From Gammaproteobacteria bacterium (lineage in GTDB: Bacteria; Pseudomonadota; Gammaproteobacteria; Steroidobacterales; Steroidobacteraceae): 42,087 bases of DNA. The notes under the pieces were generated by a model. That model saw only the letters and a program-made list of their open reading frames with translations. It was not told the DNA's origin and ran no database searches. Below are positions 1 through 8,860 of this stretch, one piece after another. Location of the stretch: positions 1 through 42,087 of the forward strand of contig DAHUXE010000003.1 of the NCBI GenBank assembly GCA_027307325.1. Reading direction: 5' to 3'. How positions within the stretch are numbered: position 1 is the stretch's first letter; every line of letters begins with the position of its first letter. A program made the translations under genes and the position numbers.

Positions 1-801
1 GACCAATGCACTGGCCGTCAGGTCCAAAAGCCACGACGCAATCACGCTGCCGCGCCGCCACACTTCGGCGATTTCGCCCAGGCTCAGGTCATATTGGTAA
101 TTTTCGCGATGGCGCAAGGGCGTCGTCTCGGCATCAATGTCACTGGGCCGTTTGCCGATGTTGGCCGCGCGGAGAACGCCCAGTCCTTCGGCATACGCAG
201 CCATGATTCCATACTCGATGCCGTTGTGGACCATCTTGACGAAATGTCCGGCCCCGTGAGGCCCGCAGTGGAGGTAGCCGAGCGCGGCCGCTGCCAGCCC
301 GGCCGCGCGCCCGCCGGCGGCGCCCGCGGGCAGCCGCCCGCCCGGCGAGAGCGTCGCCAACACCGGTTCGACCCGCGCGACCGTCTCGGGTTCGCCGCCG
401 ATCATCAGGCAATAGCCTTGGCTTAGCCCGAGCACGCCACCGCTCGTACCCACGTCGAGGTAATGGATCCCGGCGGCGGTGAGCTCGGCGGCGCGCCGGA
501 TGTCGTCCTGGTAGTTGGAATTGCCACCGTCGATCAGCACGTCGCCGGAGCTGAGCAGCGGGCGGAGGTCTGCGATCACGGTATCGACGGCCGCCGCGGG
601 CACCATGATCCAGATGGCGCGCGGGGTCTGCAGCGCGCCCGCGAGCTCCGCGAGCGACCGCACGCCGCGGGCGCCGGGTCCGGTGACGGCCTTGACGCTC
701 TCGGCGCCGCGGTCGTAGGCCACGCACTCGTGACCGCCACTGGCGAGGCGGCGCACCATGTTGGCGCCCATGCGCCCGAGCCCGATCATCCCGATCTGCA
801 T
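1..801 (-). CDS. gnd: 6-phosphogluconate dehydrogenase, decarboxylating (partial, C-terminus beyond window)
   Basis: Oxidative pentose-phosphate enzyme that converts 6-phosphogluconate to ribulose 5-phosphate, CO2 and reduced cofactor in the cytoplasm. The frame is open from ATG 801 to the window edge (267 codons, no stop). The N-terminus carries the Rossmann motif GLGRMG at residues 7-12. The substrate and catalytic part shows SGG at 120-122 and the KMVHNGIEYG segment (Lys189, His192, Asn193, Tyr197), diagnostic for the family. The compact size matches the short, about 300-residue GndA/YqeC-type enzymes, often NAD-preferring, so roughly 30 residues are missing. The start has a good Shine-Dalgarno (GGAG, 6 nt upstream). 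It follows murA on the same strand after about 105 nt. Cofactor preference is inference. Confidence 0.93.
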   Translation of the reverse strand, partial: MQIGMIGLGRMGANMVRRLASGGHECVAYDRGAESVKAVTGPGARGVRSLAELAGALQTPRAIWIMVPAAAVDTVIADLRPLLSSGDVLIDGGNSNYQDDIRRAAELTAAGIHYLDVGTSGGVLGLSQGYCLMIGGEPETVARVEPVLATLSPGGRLPAGAAGGRAAGLAAAALGYLHCGPHGAGHFVKMVHNGIEYGIMAAYAEGLGVLRAANIGKRPSDIDAETTPLRHRENYQYDLSLGEIAEVWRRGSVIASWLLDLTASALV

Positions 802-906
802 CGAAGTCTCCTCAGCGCAGCCGGCGAAAGTCACGCCTTTCGCCGGCGGCAACCAGGGTAATGTCCGCCGAAATCACTTCCTGTGATTTCGGCCAATAAA
901 ACAAGG

Positions 907-2172
<1,266 letters not shown>

Positions 2173-2187
2173 TCAGGATCTTCATTG

Positions 2188-2424
2188 TCAGGTCCGCTCG
2201 GCTTCCTCAGGGGTGAGCGCCTCGATCGACAGCGCGTGGATCCCGCGCCCCACGTGTGCGCCGAGCGCGCGGTAGACGAGCTGGTGCCGGGCGAGGCTGC
2301 GCAGATTCGCGAACTCGCGCGCGATCACGCGCGCGGCGAAATGGGTCTGGTCGTCGGATCGCACCTCGACCTGCGCACCGGGCAGTCCGGCGCGGATCAG
2401 CCGCGCGACTTCTTCGGGGTTCAT
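2188..2424 (-). CDS. ibaG: BolA/IbaG family protein
   Basis: Small 78-aa member of the BolA superfamily. These proteins partner with monothiol glutaredoxins to bind Fe-S clusters and are linked to envelope and acid stress. I chose the start at ATG 2424 (MNPEEVARLI) because it gives the usual family length; an upstream in-frame extension would run into kdsD on the other strand. The sequence shows the expected small alpha-beta fold with a HQLVYRALG segment containing the conserved His of the family. A TAATAT box ends 7 nt before the ATG and no Shine-Dalgarno is visible, suggesting a leaderless mRNA. murA follows after 21 nt. The Mla transporter genes that neighbour ibaG in E. coli are absent here. 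Confidence 0.9.
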   Translation of the reverse strand: MNPEEVARLIRAGLPGAQVEVRSDDQTHFAARVIAREFANLRSLARHQLVYRALGAHVGRGIHALSIEALTPEEAERT

Positions 2425-2431
2425 GGGTGGG

Positions 2432-2437
2432 ATATTA
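2432..2437 (-). promoter_or_regulatory. -10-like box (TAATAT) for ibaG-murA
   Basis: On the minus strand TAATAT is followed by 7 nt and then the ibaG ATG. No -35 hexamer is obvious in the GC-rich upstream DNA. Transcription would start at or next to the A of ATG. It is back to back with the kdsD box at 2461-2466. Confidence 0.5.
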
Positions 2438-2460
2438 CATGGGCGCAGCACGCGCGCGCC

Positions 2461-2466
2461 TATAAT
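2461..2466 (+). promoter_or_regulatory. -10 box (TATAAT) for kdsD operon
   Basis: A perfect TATAAT in otherwise extremely GC-rich DNA, 7 nt upstream of ATG 2474. A promoter here would initiate at or near that ATG, giving a leaderless transcript. It also rules out the upstream in-frame ATG at 2465, which overlaps the box itself, for transcripts from this promoter. Confidence 0.6.
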
Positions 2467-2473
2467 GACCCGC

Positions 2474-3484
2474 ATGAAGGCGCAACCTGCCGGGCAAAAG
2501 GCCGCGAGCGACCCGCACGACGAGCAGCTCATCGCCTCGGGGCACCGCGCTCTCGCCATCGAGGCACGGGCGCTCGGCGCGCTCGGCAGCCGCGTCGGCG
2601 CCGCATTCGCGCAGGCCTGCCGCTTGTGCCTCGCCTGCCAGGGCCGGGTGGTCGTGACCGGCATGGGCAAGTCCGGTCACATCGCAGGCAAGATCGCCGC
2701 CACGCTCGCCAGTACCGGCACCCCCGCGTTCTTCCTGCATCCCGCCGAGGCCGGTCACGGGGACCTCGGCATGATCACCCGCACGGACGTGGTGCTCGCG
2801 CTCTCCAACTCCGGCGAGACTCCCGAGGTCGTGGCGCTGCTGCCGGCGCTCAAGCGCCTCGGCGTGCCGCTCATCGTGATGACCGGCAAGTCCGACTCGA
2901 CGCTCGCGCAGGCCGCAGCCGTCGCGCTCGATGTGGCGGTAGACGAGGAGGCCTGCCCGCTCAATCTCGCGCCGACGGCGAGCACCACCGCCACCTTAGG
3001 GATGGGGGATGCGCTCGCGGTCGCGATGCTCGAGGCGCGCGGCTTCACGGCCCAGGACTTTGCGCGCTCGCATCCGGGGGGAAGCCTCGGCCGGCAGCTG
3101 CTGCTGCACGTCGAGGATCTGATGCGCACCGGGGAAGCGCTGCCGCGCGTCCTGCCCACGGCGCCCGTGAGCGCGGGTCTGCTGGAAATGTCCGCCAAGG
3201 GTCTCGGCATGACCGTCGTGGTCGATGCGAACGAGCGGATCGTCGGAGTATTCACCGACGGCGACCTGCGGCGCGCGCTCGAAGCGCAGATCGACCTGCA
3301 TGCCACGACCATGGGCACGGTCATGACGCCGCAGCCGAAGACCATCGGGCCGCGTGAGCTCGCCGCCGAGGCCGTGCATCTGATGGAGCTCCACCGGATC
3401 ACTGCCTTGGCCGTAGCGGACGCGGCCGGCCGCCTGGTCGGCGCCCTGAACGTGCACGATCTGTTCCGTGCGCGCGTGATGTAG
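2474..3484 (+). CDS. kdsD: D-arabinose 5-phosphate isomerase KdsD
   Basis: Isomerises ribulose 5-phosphate to arabinose 5-phosphate, the first step toward Kdo for LPS. The 336-aa product has a SIS sugar-isomerase domain (about residues 45-185, with TGMGKSGHIAGK, the HPAEAGHGD loop and SNSGET) followed by two CBS domains (about 205-336). I place the start at ATG 2474 because the other in-frame ATG at 2465 lies inside the TATAAT box; using it would add three residues. kdsC follows after 14 nt, so Kdo synthesis genes lead into the lpt export genes. Length and motifs match typical KdsD. Confidence 0.95.
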   Translation: MKAQPAGQKAASDPHDEQLIASGHRALAIEARALGALGSRVGAAFAQACRLCLACQGRVVVTGMGKSGHIAGKIAATLASTGTPAFFLHPAEAGHGDLGMITRTDVVLALSNSGETPEVVALLPALKRLGVPLIVMTGKSDSTLAQAAAVALDVAVDEEACPLNLAPTASTTATLGMGDALAVAMLEARGFTAQDFARSHPGGSLGRQLLLHVEDLMRTGEALPRVLPTAPVSAGLLEMSAKGLGMTVVVDANERIVGVFTDGDLRRALEAQIDLHATTMGTVMTPQPKTIGPRELAAEAVHLMELHRITALAVADAAGRLVGALNVHDLFRARVM

Positions 3485-3498
3485 GGGCTGAGCTTTCA

Positions 3499-3975
3499 GT
3501 GCGCAGGACGGGGGCGATTCGCTTGCTGGTGCTGGACGTGGACGGGGTGCTGACCGACGGACGCCTTTATTTCGGCGCGCGCGGCGAGGCTCTCAAGGTG
3601 TTCGACGTCCGCGACGGTTACGGGCTCACCGCGCTGCAGCGCGCCGGCGTCACGGTCGCGGTGATTTCCGGACGGCGCTCGCGCGCCGTGATCGCCCGTT
3701 GCAGGGAGCTCGGCGTGCGTTACGTGCACCAGGGCGTCGCCGACAAGCTCGCTGTTTTCGAGCGGCTGCGGACGCGGTTGCGGCTCGCGCGCAGCGCCTG
3801 CGCGTGCGTGGGAGACGACCTGCCCGACGTGCCGCTCATGAATGCGGTCGCCGTTGCCTTCGCGGTGGCGGATGCGCACCCGGCTGCGCGGCGCGCCGCT
3901 GCGGTCGTGACCCGCCGGGGCGGTGGCCGCGGCGCGGTACGCGAAGTATGTGACTTCCTGCTCGCGAGGCGCTGA
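3499..3975 (+). CDS. kdsC: Kdo-8-phosphate phosphatase KdsC
   Basis: HAD-superfamily C0-type phosphatase that releases Kdo from Kdo 8-phosphate. The 158-aa protein has the nucleophile motif DVDGVLTDG (Asp13 and Asp15), a Ser/Arg motif ISGRRS near 56-61, Lys83 in the QGVADKL segment and the metal-binding GDDLPDVPLM at 105-114. All catalytic elements are present. The start is GTG 3499, giving a short N-terminus before the first strand; no Shine-Dalgarno is clear, so translation probably depends on the upstream kdsD. lptC begins 3 nt after the stop. Confidence 0.94.
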   Translation: MRRTGAIRLLVLDVDGVLTDGRLYFGARGEALKVFDVRDGYGLTALQRAGVTVAVISGRRSRAVIARCRELGVRYVHQGVADKLAVFERLRTRLRLARSACACVGDDLPDVPLMNAVAVAFAVADAHPAARRAAAVVTRRGGGRGAVREVCDFLLARR

Positions 3976-3978
3976 CTG

Positions 3979-4542
3979 ATGCTCTACCGTCTGCTGGTGC
4001 TGCTCGCGGGGCTCTCCCTCGTGGTGGGCCTGGTGCTGCTCTCCGGGCCGCAGCGCGGGGCCGTCGTCACGGGTGCCGCCGGCGCCGCCGTGCGTGATCC
4101 GGGCTATGCGGCGCTCGGCGCCCATCTCGTGCAGACCGGAACGGATGGTCAGCCGCTCTACAGCCTCGATGCGGCGCGTATCAGTCAGCAGCCGGATGAC
4201 GAGACCGTGCGGCTGACGCAGGTGCAGATGGCGTTCCGTGCGGCGAGCGGGGCGCAGTGGACGGCGCGCGCCGAGCGCGGCGAGCTCGGCCAGGATACGG
4301 GCGTGGTGCAGCTCGACGGCGATGTGCACGTGGCCGGACTCATGCCCGGCACGCAGGATCGCGCCGAGATCACCACCGAGCACATTTCCTTCGACACGCA
4401 CGACCAGGTGGTCACGACGCCCGACCCGGTGACGCTCACCATGTCGGGCCGCGAGTTGCGCGCCACGGGGCTGGTCGCGCGCTTGAAGGAGGGTCACGTG
4501 GAGCTAGAATCGGGCGTCCATGGCTCGTATCTGCCGCAATAG
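3979..4542 (+). CDS. lptC: LPS export system protein LptC
   Basis: Bitopic inner-membrane protein that passes LPS from the LptBFG transporter to periplasmic LptA. The 187-aa protein starts with one transmembrane helix (residues about 4-22, leucine/valine-rich) and continues as a periplasmic beta-jellyroll rich in short strands, with DAARISQQPDDETVRL typical of the family. Length is normal. It overlaps lptA by 23 nt. Sequence conservation is low in this family, so the call rests on topology, length and position between kdsC and lptA. Confidence 0.92.
   Translation: MLYRLLVLLAGLSLVVGLVLLSGPQRGAVVTGAAGAAVRDPGYAALGAHLVQTGTDGQPLYSLDAARISQQPDDETVRLTQVQMAFRAASGAQWTARAERGELGQDTGVVQLDGDVHVAGLMPGTQDRAEITTEHISFDTHDQVVTTPDPVTLTMSGRELRATGLVARLKEGHVELESGVHGSYLPQ
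4505..4510 (+). promoter_or_regulatory. -10-like box (TAGAAT) inside lptC, upstream of lptA
   Basis: TAGAAT sits in the last codons of lptC, 9 nt before the lptA ATG, with no Shine-Dalgarno at that start. It resembles the other TANNNT boxes in this window and could be an internal promoter for lptA-lptB. E. coli also has an internal promoter for lptAB inside lptC, but of another sigma class. Confidence 0.35.
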
Positions 4543-5269
4543 CACCGCGTTGCTCCTCGCCGGGGCCCTGTTGCCCTGGCTCGCGATCCGGCCGGCGGCT
4601 GCCGGCCCCGAATTCAGCGGCCTGCCCGTGTCGCTGGATGCAGCCTCCTCGGAAATCGACGCGCGGACGAACGCACTGGTGTTCAGGAACGTGGTCATTT
4701 CGCAGGGTGATATGCGCGTGCAGGCCGAGCACGCGCGCGCCACGGGACTCAATTTTGCCAACAGCCGCTGGAATTTCGAGGGCAACGTGCGCATCGACGC
4801 CGAGCAGCGCGGCAGCCTGCGTTCCGATCAGGCGGTGGTCGAATTCAAGGACAATCATATCGCGCGTGCCACGATCACCGGCAAGCCGGCCGAATTCGAG
4901 CAGCGGCGCGCGAACTCCGATGCCATCGCCCGCGGTCATGCCGACCAGATCCTCTACGACGTGAACGACGGCACCGTGAAGCTGACCGACGATGCGTGGC
5001 TATCGGACGGGCAGAATGAGATCTCAGGTCCCCTCCTCGTCTATAACATTCGCGAGCAGCAGATCCAGGCCGGGCCGCCGCCCGGCGCCGGCGGCAGCGG
5101 CAGCGGCGCGGACCAGCGCGTGCACATCAACATCGCGCCGCATGCCGGCGTGACCGGCAAGCCGGAAGCCCCGAAGCCCGATGCCGCCCAGCCGGGTACA
5201 ACCCGGCCCGACGCGGCGAAGCCGGGGCCGGATCAGCCCGCGGCTGCGGACGCCGCCCCGAAGTCATGA
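4520..5269 (+). CDS. lptA: LPS transport periplasmic protein LptA
   Basis: Periplasmic bridge protein that polymerises between LptC and LptD and carries LPS to the outer membrane. The 249-aa precursor has a signal peptide (residues 1-28, ending PAAA before GPEF), then an OstA/LptA beta-jellyroll domain (about 30-170) with repeating strand pairs such as [14 protein letters not shown]. Beyond about residue 175 is an unusual Pro/Ala/Gly/Asp-rich low-complexity tail of about 70 residues that E. coli LptA lacks. The start overlaps lptC; lptB overlaps its stop by 4 nt (ATGA), implying coupled translation. Confidence 0.94.
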   Translation: MARICRNSTALLLAGALLPWLAIRPAAAGPEFSGLPVSLDAASSEIDARTNALVFRNVVISQGDMRVQAEHARATGLNFANSRWNFEGNVRIDAEQRGSLRSDQAVVEFKDNHIARATITGKPAEFEQRRANSDAIARGHADQILYDVNDGTVKLTDDAWLSDGQNEISGPLLVYNIREQQIQAGPPPGAGGSGSGADQRVHINIAPHAGVTGKPEAPKPDAAQPGTTRPDAAKPGPDQPAAADAAPKS

Positions 5270-5991
5270 CAGTGCTCCGGGCCGCGGGCCTCGCCAAGAG
5301 CTACAAGTCCCGTCCGGTAGTACGCGATCTGTCGCTCCAGCTCGAGAGCGGTGAGGTGGTGGGCCTGCTCGGACCCAACGGCGCCGGCAAGACCATGGCC
5401 TTCTACATGATCGTCGGGCTCATTCCCTGCGACGCCGGCCGCATCCACCTCGGCGAGAAGGACGTGACGCTGCTGCCCATGCACCGCCGGGCACAGCTCG
5501 GGCTCGGATACCTTCCGCAGGAAGCGTCGGTGTTCCGCAAGCTCTCCGTCGAGGACAACGTGCTCGCGATTCTCGAGACGCGCACCGACCTCGAGCGGGC
5601 GGCGCGCGAGGAGCGGCTCGAGCAGTTGCTCGAGGAGCTGCGCATCGGGCACGTGCGCCGCACGCTCGGCATCTCTCTTTCCGGCGGCGAGCGGCGCCGG
5701 GTGGAGATCGCCCGGGCGCTGGCGGCCGAGCCCCGCTTCATGCTGCTCGATGAGCCCTTCGCGGGGGTCGATCCGCTGTCCGTGCTCGACATCCAACGCA
5801 TCATCCGCGAGCTCACCCACCGCGGTATCGGTGTCCTCATCACTGACCATAACGTGCGCGAAACCCTCGGTGTCTGCGGCCGCGCCTATATCGTCAATCA
5901 GGGTACGATCATTGCATCGGGAACTGCCGAAGAAGTCCTTGCCAACAGCCAAGTCCGTGAGGTGTACTTGGGTGAGACGTTCCGGCTCTGA
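5266..5991 (+). CDS. lptB: LPS export ABC transporter ATPase LptB
   Basis: Cytoplasmic ATPase that powers LPS extraction by LptFG. The 241-aa protein has Walker A GPNGAGKT (36-43), a Q-loop in [10 protein letters not shown] (81-90), the ABC signature LSGGERRR (138-145), Walker B MLLDEP (159-164) and switch His195 in ITDHNVRET. These and the C-terminal [13 protein letters not shown] are characteristic of LptB. Start ATG 5266 overlaps the lptA stop. It is the last gene before the AT-rich gap upstream of rpoN. Confidence 0.97.
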   Translation: MTVLRAAGLAKSYKSRPVVRDLSLQLESGEVVGLLGPNGAGKTMAFYMIVGLIPCDAGRIHLGEKDVTLLPMHRRAQLGLGYLPQEASVFRKLSVEDNVLAILETRTDLERAAREERLEQLLEELRIGHVRRTLGISLSGGERRRVEIARALAAEPRFMLLDEPFAGVDPLSVLDIQRIIRELTHRGIGVLITDHNVRETLGVCGRAYIVNQGTIIASGTAEEVLANSQVREVYLGETFRL

Positions 5992-6022
5992 GGCTCGCCG
6001 GGATCAGAGACTCGGATAGACT

Positions 6023-6051
6023 TTGTTTTTCAGTTAGTTACGAAATCTTAT
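6023..6051 (+). promoter_or_regulatory. Candidate sigma-70 promoter for rpoN
   Basis: An AT-rich island in the 98-nt lptB-rpoN gap. TTGTTT (6023-6028) and TCTTAT (6046-6051) are separated by 17 nt, the canonical spacing. Initiation would be about 30 nt upstream of the rpoN ATG at 6090. This suggests rpoN-hpf-rapZ can be expressed independently of the lpt genes. Confidence 0.5.
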
Positions 6052-6089
6052 CGGGGGGCCGGGACGCCCTGGTCCTGTCACAAGGCACC

Positions 6090-7523
6090 ATGCTGAAACC
6101 CTCACTGCAGCTGAAGCTTGGTCAGCAACTGACCATGACTCCACAGCTGCAGCAGGCCATCCGGCTCCTGCAGCTGCCGGCGCTCGAGCTTCAGGCCCAT
6201 ATCCGCGAGCTCCTCGAAAATAACGTGATGCTCGAGCCCGTCGAGGAGACCGAGGCTACGGGCACGTTCGAGGTCGTGGCCGTCGCGGAAGCGCCGCGCC
6301 CGGCGGAAAACCGCCGCGAGAGCACCGTCGAGGTGCTGGACGAGCCCTGGAGCCAGCAGAACACCGGTCCGGCCGATACGCCCTGGAGCGGGGACGACGA
6401 TGAGCGGCAACAGGACTACGCCGACGACGCGGGCCAGTCGCTGCAGGATCATCTGCTCTGGCAGCTCGAGCTCGCCAGGCTCGCGCCGCGCGACCTCGCG
6501 ATCGCGAGTGCGATCGTGGACGCGATCAGCGACGACGGCTACCTCACCGAGTCTCTCGAGGAGATCGCCCAGACGCTGCGCCCCGAGGTCGAGGCCACCG
6601 CCGAGGAAGTTGAGGCCGTGCTCGAGCGCGTGCAGGCTCTCGATCCGGCTGGCGTAGGCGCCCGCTCAGTGGGCGAGTGCATCGAGCTGCAGCTGCGGCA
6701 GCTCGATCCCGCCACCCCGGGGCTGGCCACCGCGCTCAAGATCGCCCGCCACCATCTCGAGCTGGTCGCCGAGCGCGAGTTGTCGGCGCTGAAGCGCGAG
6801 CTGCGCACCACCGAGGAGGAGATCGCGAGCGCGCTCGCCCTGGTGCGCTCGTGCCATCCCCGCCCGGGCGCCACCGTGAGCGCCGGCAACGCGCAGTACG
6901 TCGTGCCCGACGTGTTCGTACGCCGCACCGAGCACGGCTGGGGCGTGGAGATCAACCCGGCGACGCTGCCGCGCGTGCGCCTCAACCAGAGCTATGCCGG
7001 CCTCATCGGCCGCAACGCCAGCCACGCCAGCATGCGTGCGCAGCTGCAGGAGGCGCGCTGGCTGCTGAAGAGCCTGGAGATCCGCCACGAAACGCTCATC
7101 AAGGTGGCGCGCTCGATCGTCGAGCGCCAGACCGCATTCCTCGAGCACGGCGAGGAGCACATGCGGCCGATGATCCTGCGGGACATCGCCGAGGCGGTGG
7201 AGATGCACGAGTCGACAATCTCGCGGGTGACCTCGGGCAAGTACCTGCACACGCCCCGCGGGGTGTTCGAGCTGCGCTATTTCTTCTCGAGCCAGGTCGA
7301 GGGAGCGGACGGCTCCGGCACCTCCTCGACCGCGATCCGCGCCAAGATCCGCAAGCTCGTCAAGGACGAGGATCCGGAATTTCCCCTGAACGACGGGCGC
7401 ATCGCCCAGCTGCTCTCGGGTGAGGGCATCACGGTGGCGCGCCGCACCGTCGCCAAGTACCGCGAGGCCATCGGGATCCCGGCATCGAGCGAGCGGCGGC
7501 GCGCCGCAACGCAGCAGCTCTGA
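6090..7523 (+). CDS. rpoN: RNA polymerase sigma-54 factor RpoN
   Basis: Alternative sigma factor that recognises -24/-12 promoters and needs an AAA+ activator. The 477-aa protein has the Gln/Leu-rich region I (residues 1-50, with LGQQLTMTPQLQQAIRLLQL), an acidic linker (about 60-125), the core-binding domain, a helix-turn-helix (ESTISRVTSGKYL) and the diagnostic RpoN box ARRTVAKYRE at 450-459. Length is normal. It follows lptB as in most Gammaproteobacteria and precedes hpf by about 50 nt. The ribosome-binding site is a modest AAGG. Confidence 0.98.
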   Translation: MLKPSLQLKLGQQLTMTPQLQQAIRLLQLPALELQAHIRELLENNVMLEPVEETEATGTFEVVAVAEAPRPAENRRESTVEVLDEPWSQQNTGPADTPWSGDDDERQQDYADDAGQSLQDHLLWQLELARLAPRDLAIASAIVDAISDDGYLTESLEEIAQTLRPEVEATAEEVEAVLERVQALDPAGVGARSVGECIELQLRQLDPATPGLATALKIARHHLELVAERELSALKRELRTTEEEIASALALVRSCHPRPGATVSAGNAQYVVPDVFVRRTEHGWGVEINPATLPRVRLNQSYAGLIGRNASHASMRAQLQEARWLLKSLEIRHETLIKVARSIVERQTAFLEHGEEHMRPMILRDIAEAVEMHESTISRVTSGKYLHTPRGVFELRYFFSSQVEGADGSGTSSTAIRAKIRKLVKDEDPEFPLNDGRIAQLLSGEGITVARRTVAKYREAIGIPASSERRRAATQQL

Positions 7524-7574
7524 GGTATTACGAGCCGCTTGCAACCGGAAGCAACCACCAACAGGAGACGGACC

Positions 7575-7895
7575 ATGCAGCTCAACGTCACCGGGCACCA
7601 CGTCGAAGTCACCCCATCGCTGCGCGGCTATGTTGCGAAGAAGCTCGAGCGCATCGGCCGGCATTTTGACCGTGTCATCGACGTGCACTGCGTGCTGACG
7701 GTGGAGAAGCTGCGACAGAAGGCCGAGGCGACCTTGCACGTGAGCGGCAACGCCATCCACGCTCACGCGACCGAGGAGGACATGTACGCCGCCATCGACC
7801 TGCTCGCCGACAAGCTCGACCGCTCGATCAAGAAGCACAAGGAAAAGCGCGCCAACACCCGCACGGCGCGCCTGGCGCGCGCGGCGCGCTCCTGA
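7575..7895 (+). CDS. hpf: Ribosome hibernation promoting factor HPF
   Basis: Small ribosome-associated protein that binds the 30S decoding region and promotes 100S dimers or inactivation in stationary phase. The 106-aa product is a short-form HPF with the typical opening MQLNVTGHHVEVTPSLRGYV, the basic helix KLDRSIKKHKEK and an arginine/alanine-rich end. I chose ATG 7575 because a strong Shine-Dalgarno (AGGAGA) lies upstream; the in-frame upstream extension has none. It sits between rpoN and rapZ. Confidence 0.95.
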   Translation: MQLNVTGHHVEVTPSLRGYVAKKLERIGRHFDRVIDVHCVLTVEKLRQKAEATLHVSGNAIHAHATEEDMYAAIDLLADKLDRSIKKHKEKRANTRTARLARAARS

Positions 7896-7948
7896 GGGCG
7901 CGGCCGCCGTGCTTGCGGCGCGGCGGCAAGCTGGATGAACATAGCCCG

Positions 7949-8851
7949 GTGCGCATCGTCATCCTGAGCGGCCTGTCCGGGTCCGGCAAGAGCATCGCGC
8001 TGCACATGCTCGAGGACCTCGGGTTCTACTGCATCGACAACATCCCGGCGGCGCTGCTCAAGCCCTTCATCTCCTTCACGGTGCGCAGCCCCGAGCCCAC
8101 CTACGAGCGCACCGCCATCGGGCTCGACGCACGCAACACCGCGGCCGAGATCGCCAGCGTTCCGCAGCTCATCGACGAGTTGAAGCGCAGCGGGCTCCAG
8201 GTCGAGGTGATCTTCCTCATCGCCGGCGAGGACGAGCTGCTGCGACGCTTCGCCGAGACTCGCCGCCGGCATCCCTTGAGCACCGCCGATGTCGGGTTGC
8301 GCGAGGCGATGGCGCTCGAGCGGCGGCTGCTCGAGCCCGTGGTGTCGGCGGCCGACCTGGTGATCGACACCTCGCGCATGGGCGTACACGCGCTGCGCGA
8401 GATCGTCCACCAGCGCGTCGAGCAGCGCGCCGCCGACCGCCTGTCCATTACCTTCGAGTCGTTCGGCTTCAAGGACGGCATTCCCGGGGATGCCGACTTC
8501 GTCTTCGATGCGCGCGCGCTGCCGAATCCTTACTGGGAGCCGGGCCTGCGCAACCTCACCGGGCGCGACCCCGCGGTGATGCACTTTCTCGCGACCCACA
8601 CCCACGTGGGTACGCTGATCGCGGATATCGCGCGCTTCGTGCGCGCCCGTGTGCCCGAGTATCAGGCGAGCAACCGCGGCTATCTCACCGTCGCGGTAGG
8701 CTGTACCGGCGGACAGCACCGCTCGGTCTACATCGTGGAGCGGCTGGCCGAGGACTTCGGCGGCGAGTTCCCCAACGTCACGGCGCGGCACGCCGGCTTG
8801 CCGGATACCGGCATGTTCCGCGCACGGCCGCGCGCCGCCGCTGCCACCTGA
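7949..8851 (+). CDS. rapZ: RNase adapter protein RapZ
   Basis: P-loop protein of the RapZ/YvcJ family; in E. coli it binds the sRNA GlmZ and recruits RNase E to control glmS, and relatives bind nucleotides or UDP-GlcNAc. The product (300 aa) has Walker A GLSGSGKS at residues 8-15, a FYCIDNIPAALL segment and the C-terminal GCTGGQHRSVYIVERL motif. I prefer GTG 7949 (giving RIVILSGLSGSGKS at the N-terminus as in homologues); a TTG at 7913 would add 12 residues. In most relatives ptsN, and often hprK or npr, lies between hpf and rapZ; none is present here. Confidence 0.93.
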   Translation: MRIVILSGLSGSGKSIALHMLEDLGFYCIDNIPAALLKPFISFTVRSPEPTYERTAIGLDARNTAAEIASVPQLIDELKRSGLQVEVIFLIAGEDELLRRFAETRRRHPLSTADVGLREAMALERRLLEPVVSAADLVIDTSRMGVHALREIVHQRVEQRAADRLSITFESFGFKDGIPGDADFVFDARALPNPYWEPGLRNLTGRDPAVMHFLATHTHVGTLIADIARFVRARVPEYQASNRGYLTVAVGCTGGQHRSVYIVERLAEDFGGEFPNVTARHAGLPDTGMFRARPRAAAAT

Positions 8852-8860
8852 AAAATCGAC

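Noticed and set aside
2465..2473. Earlier ATG for kdsD
   Set aside because: It overlaps the TATAAT box, so it could only be used from a promoter further upstream; the ATG at 2474 is favoured.
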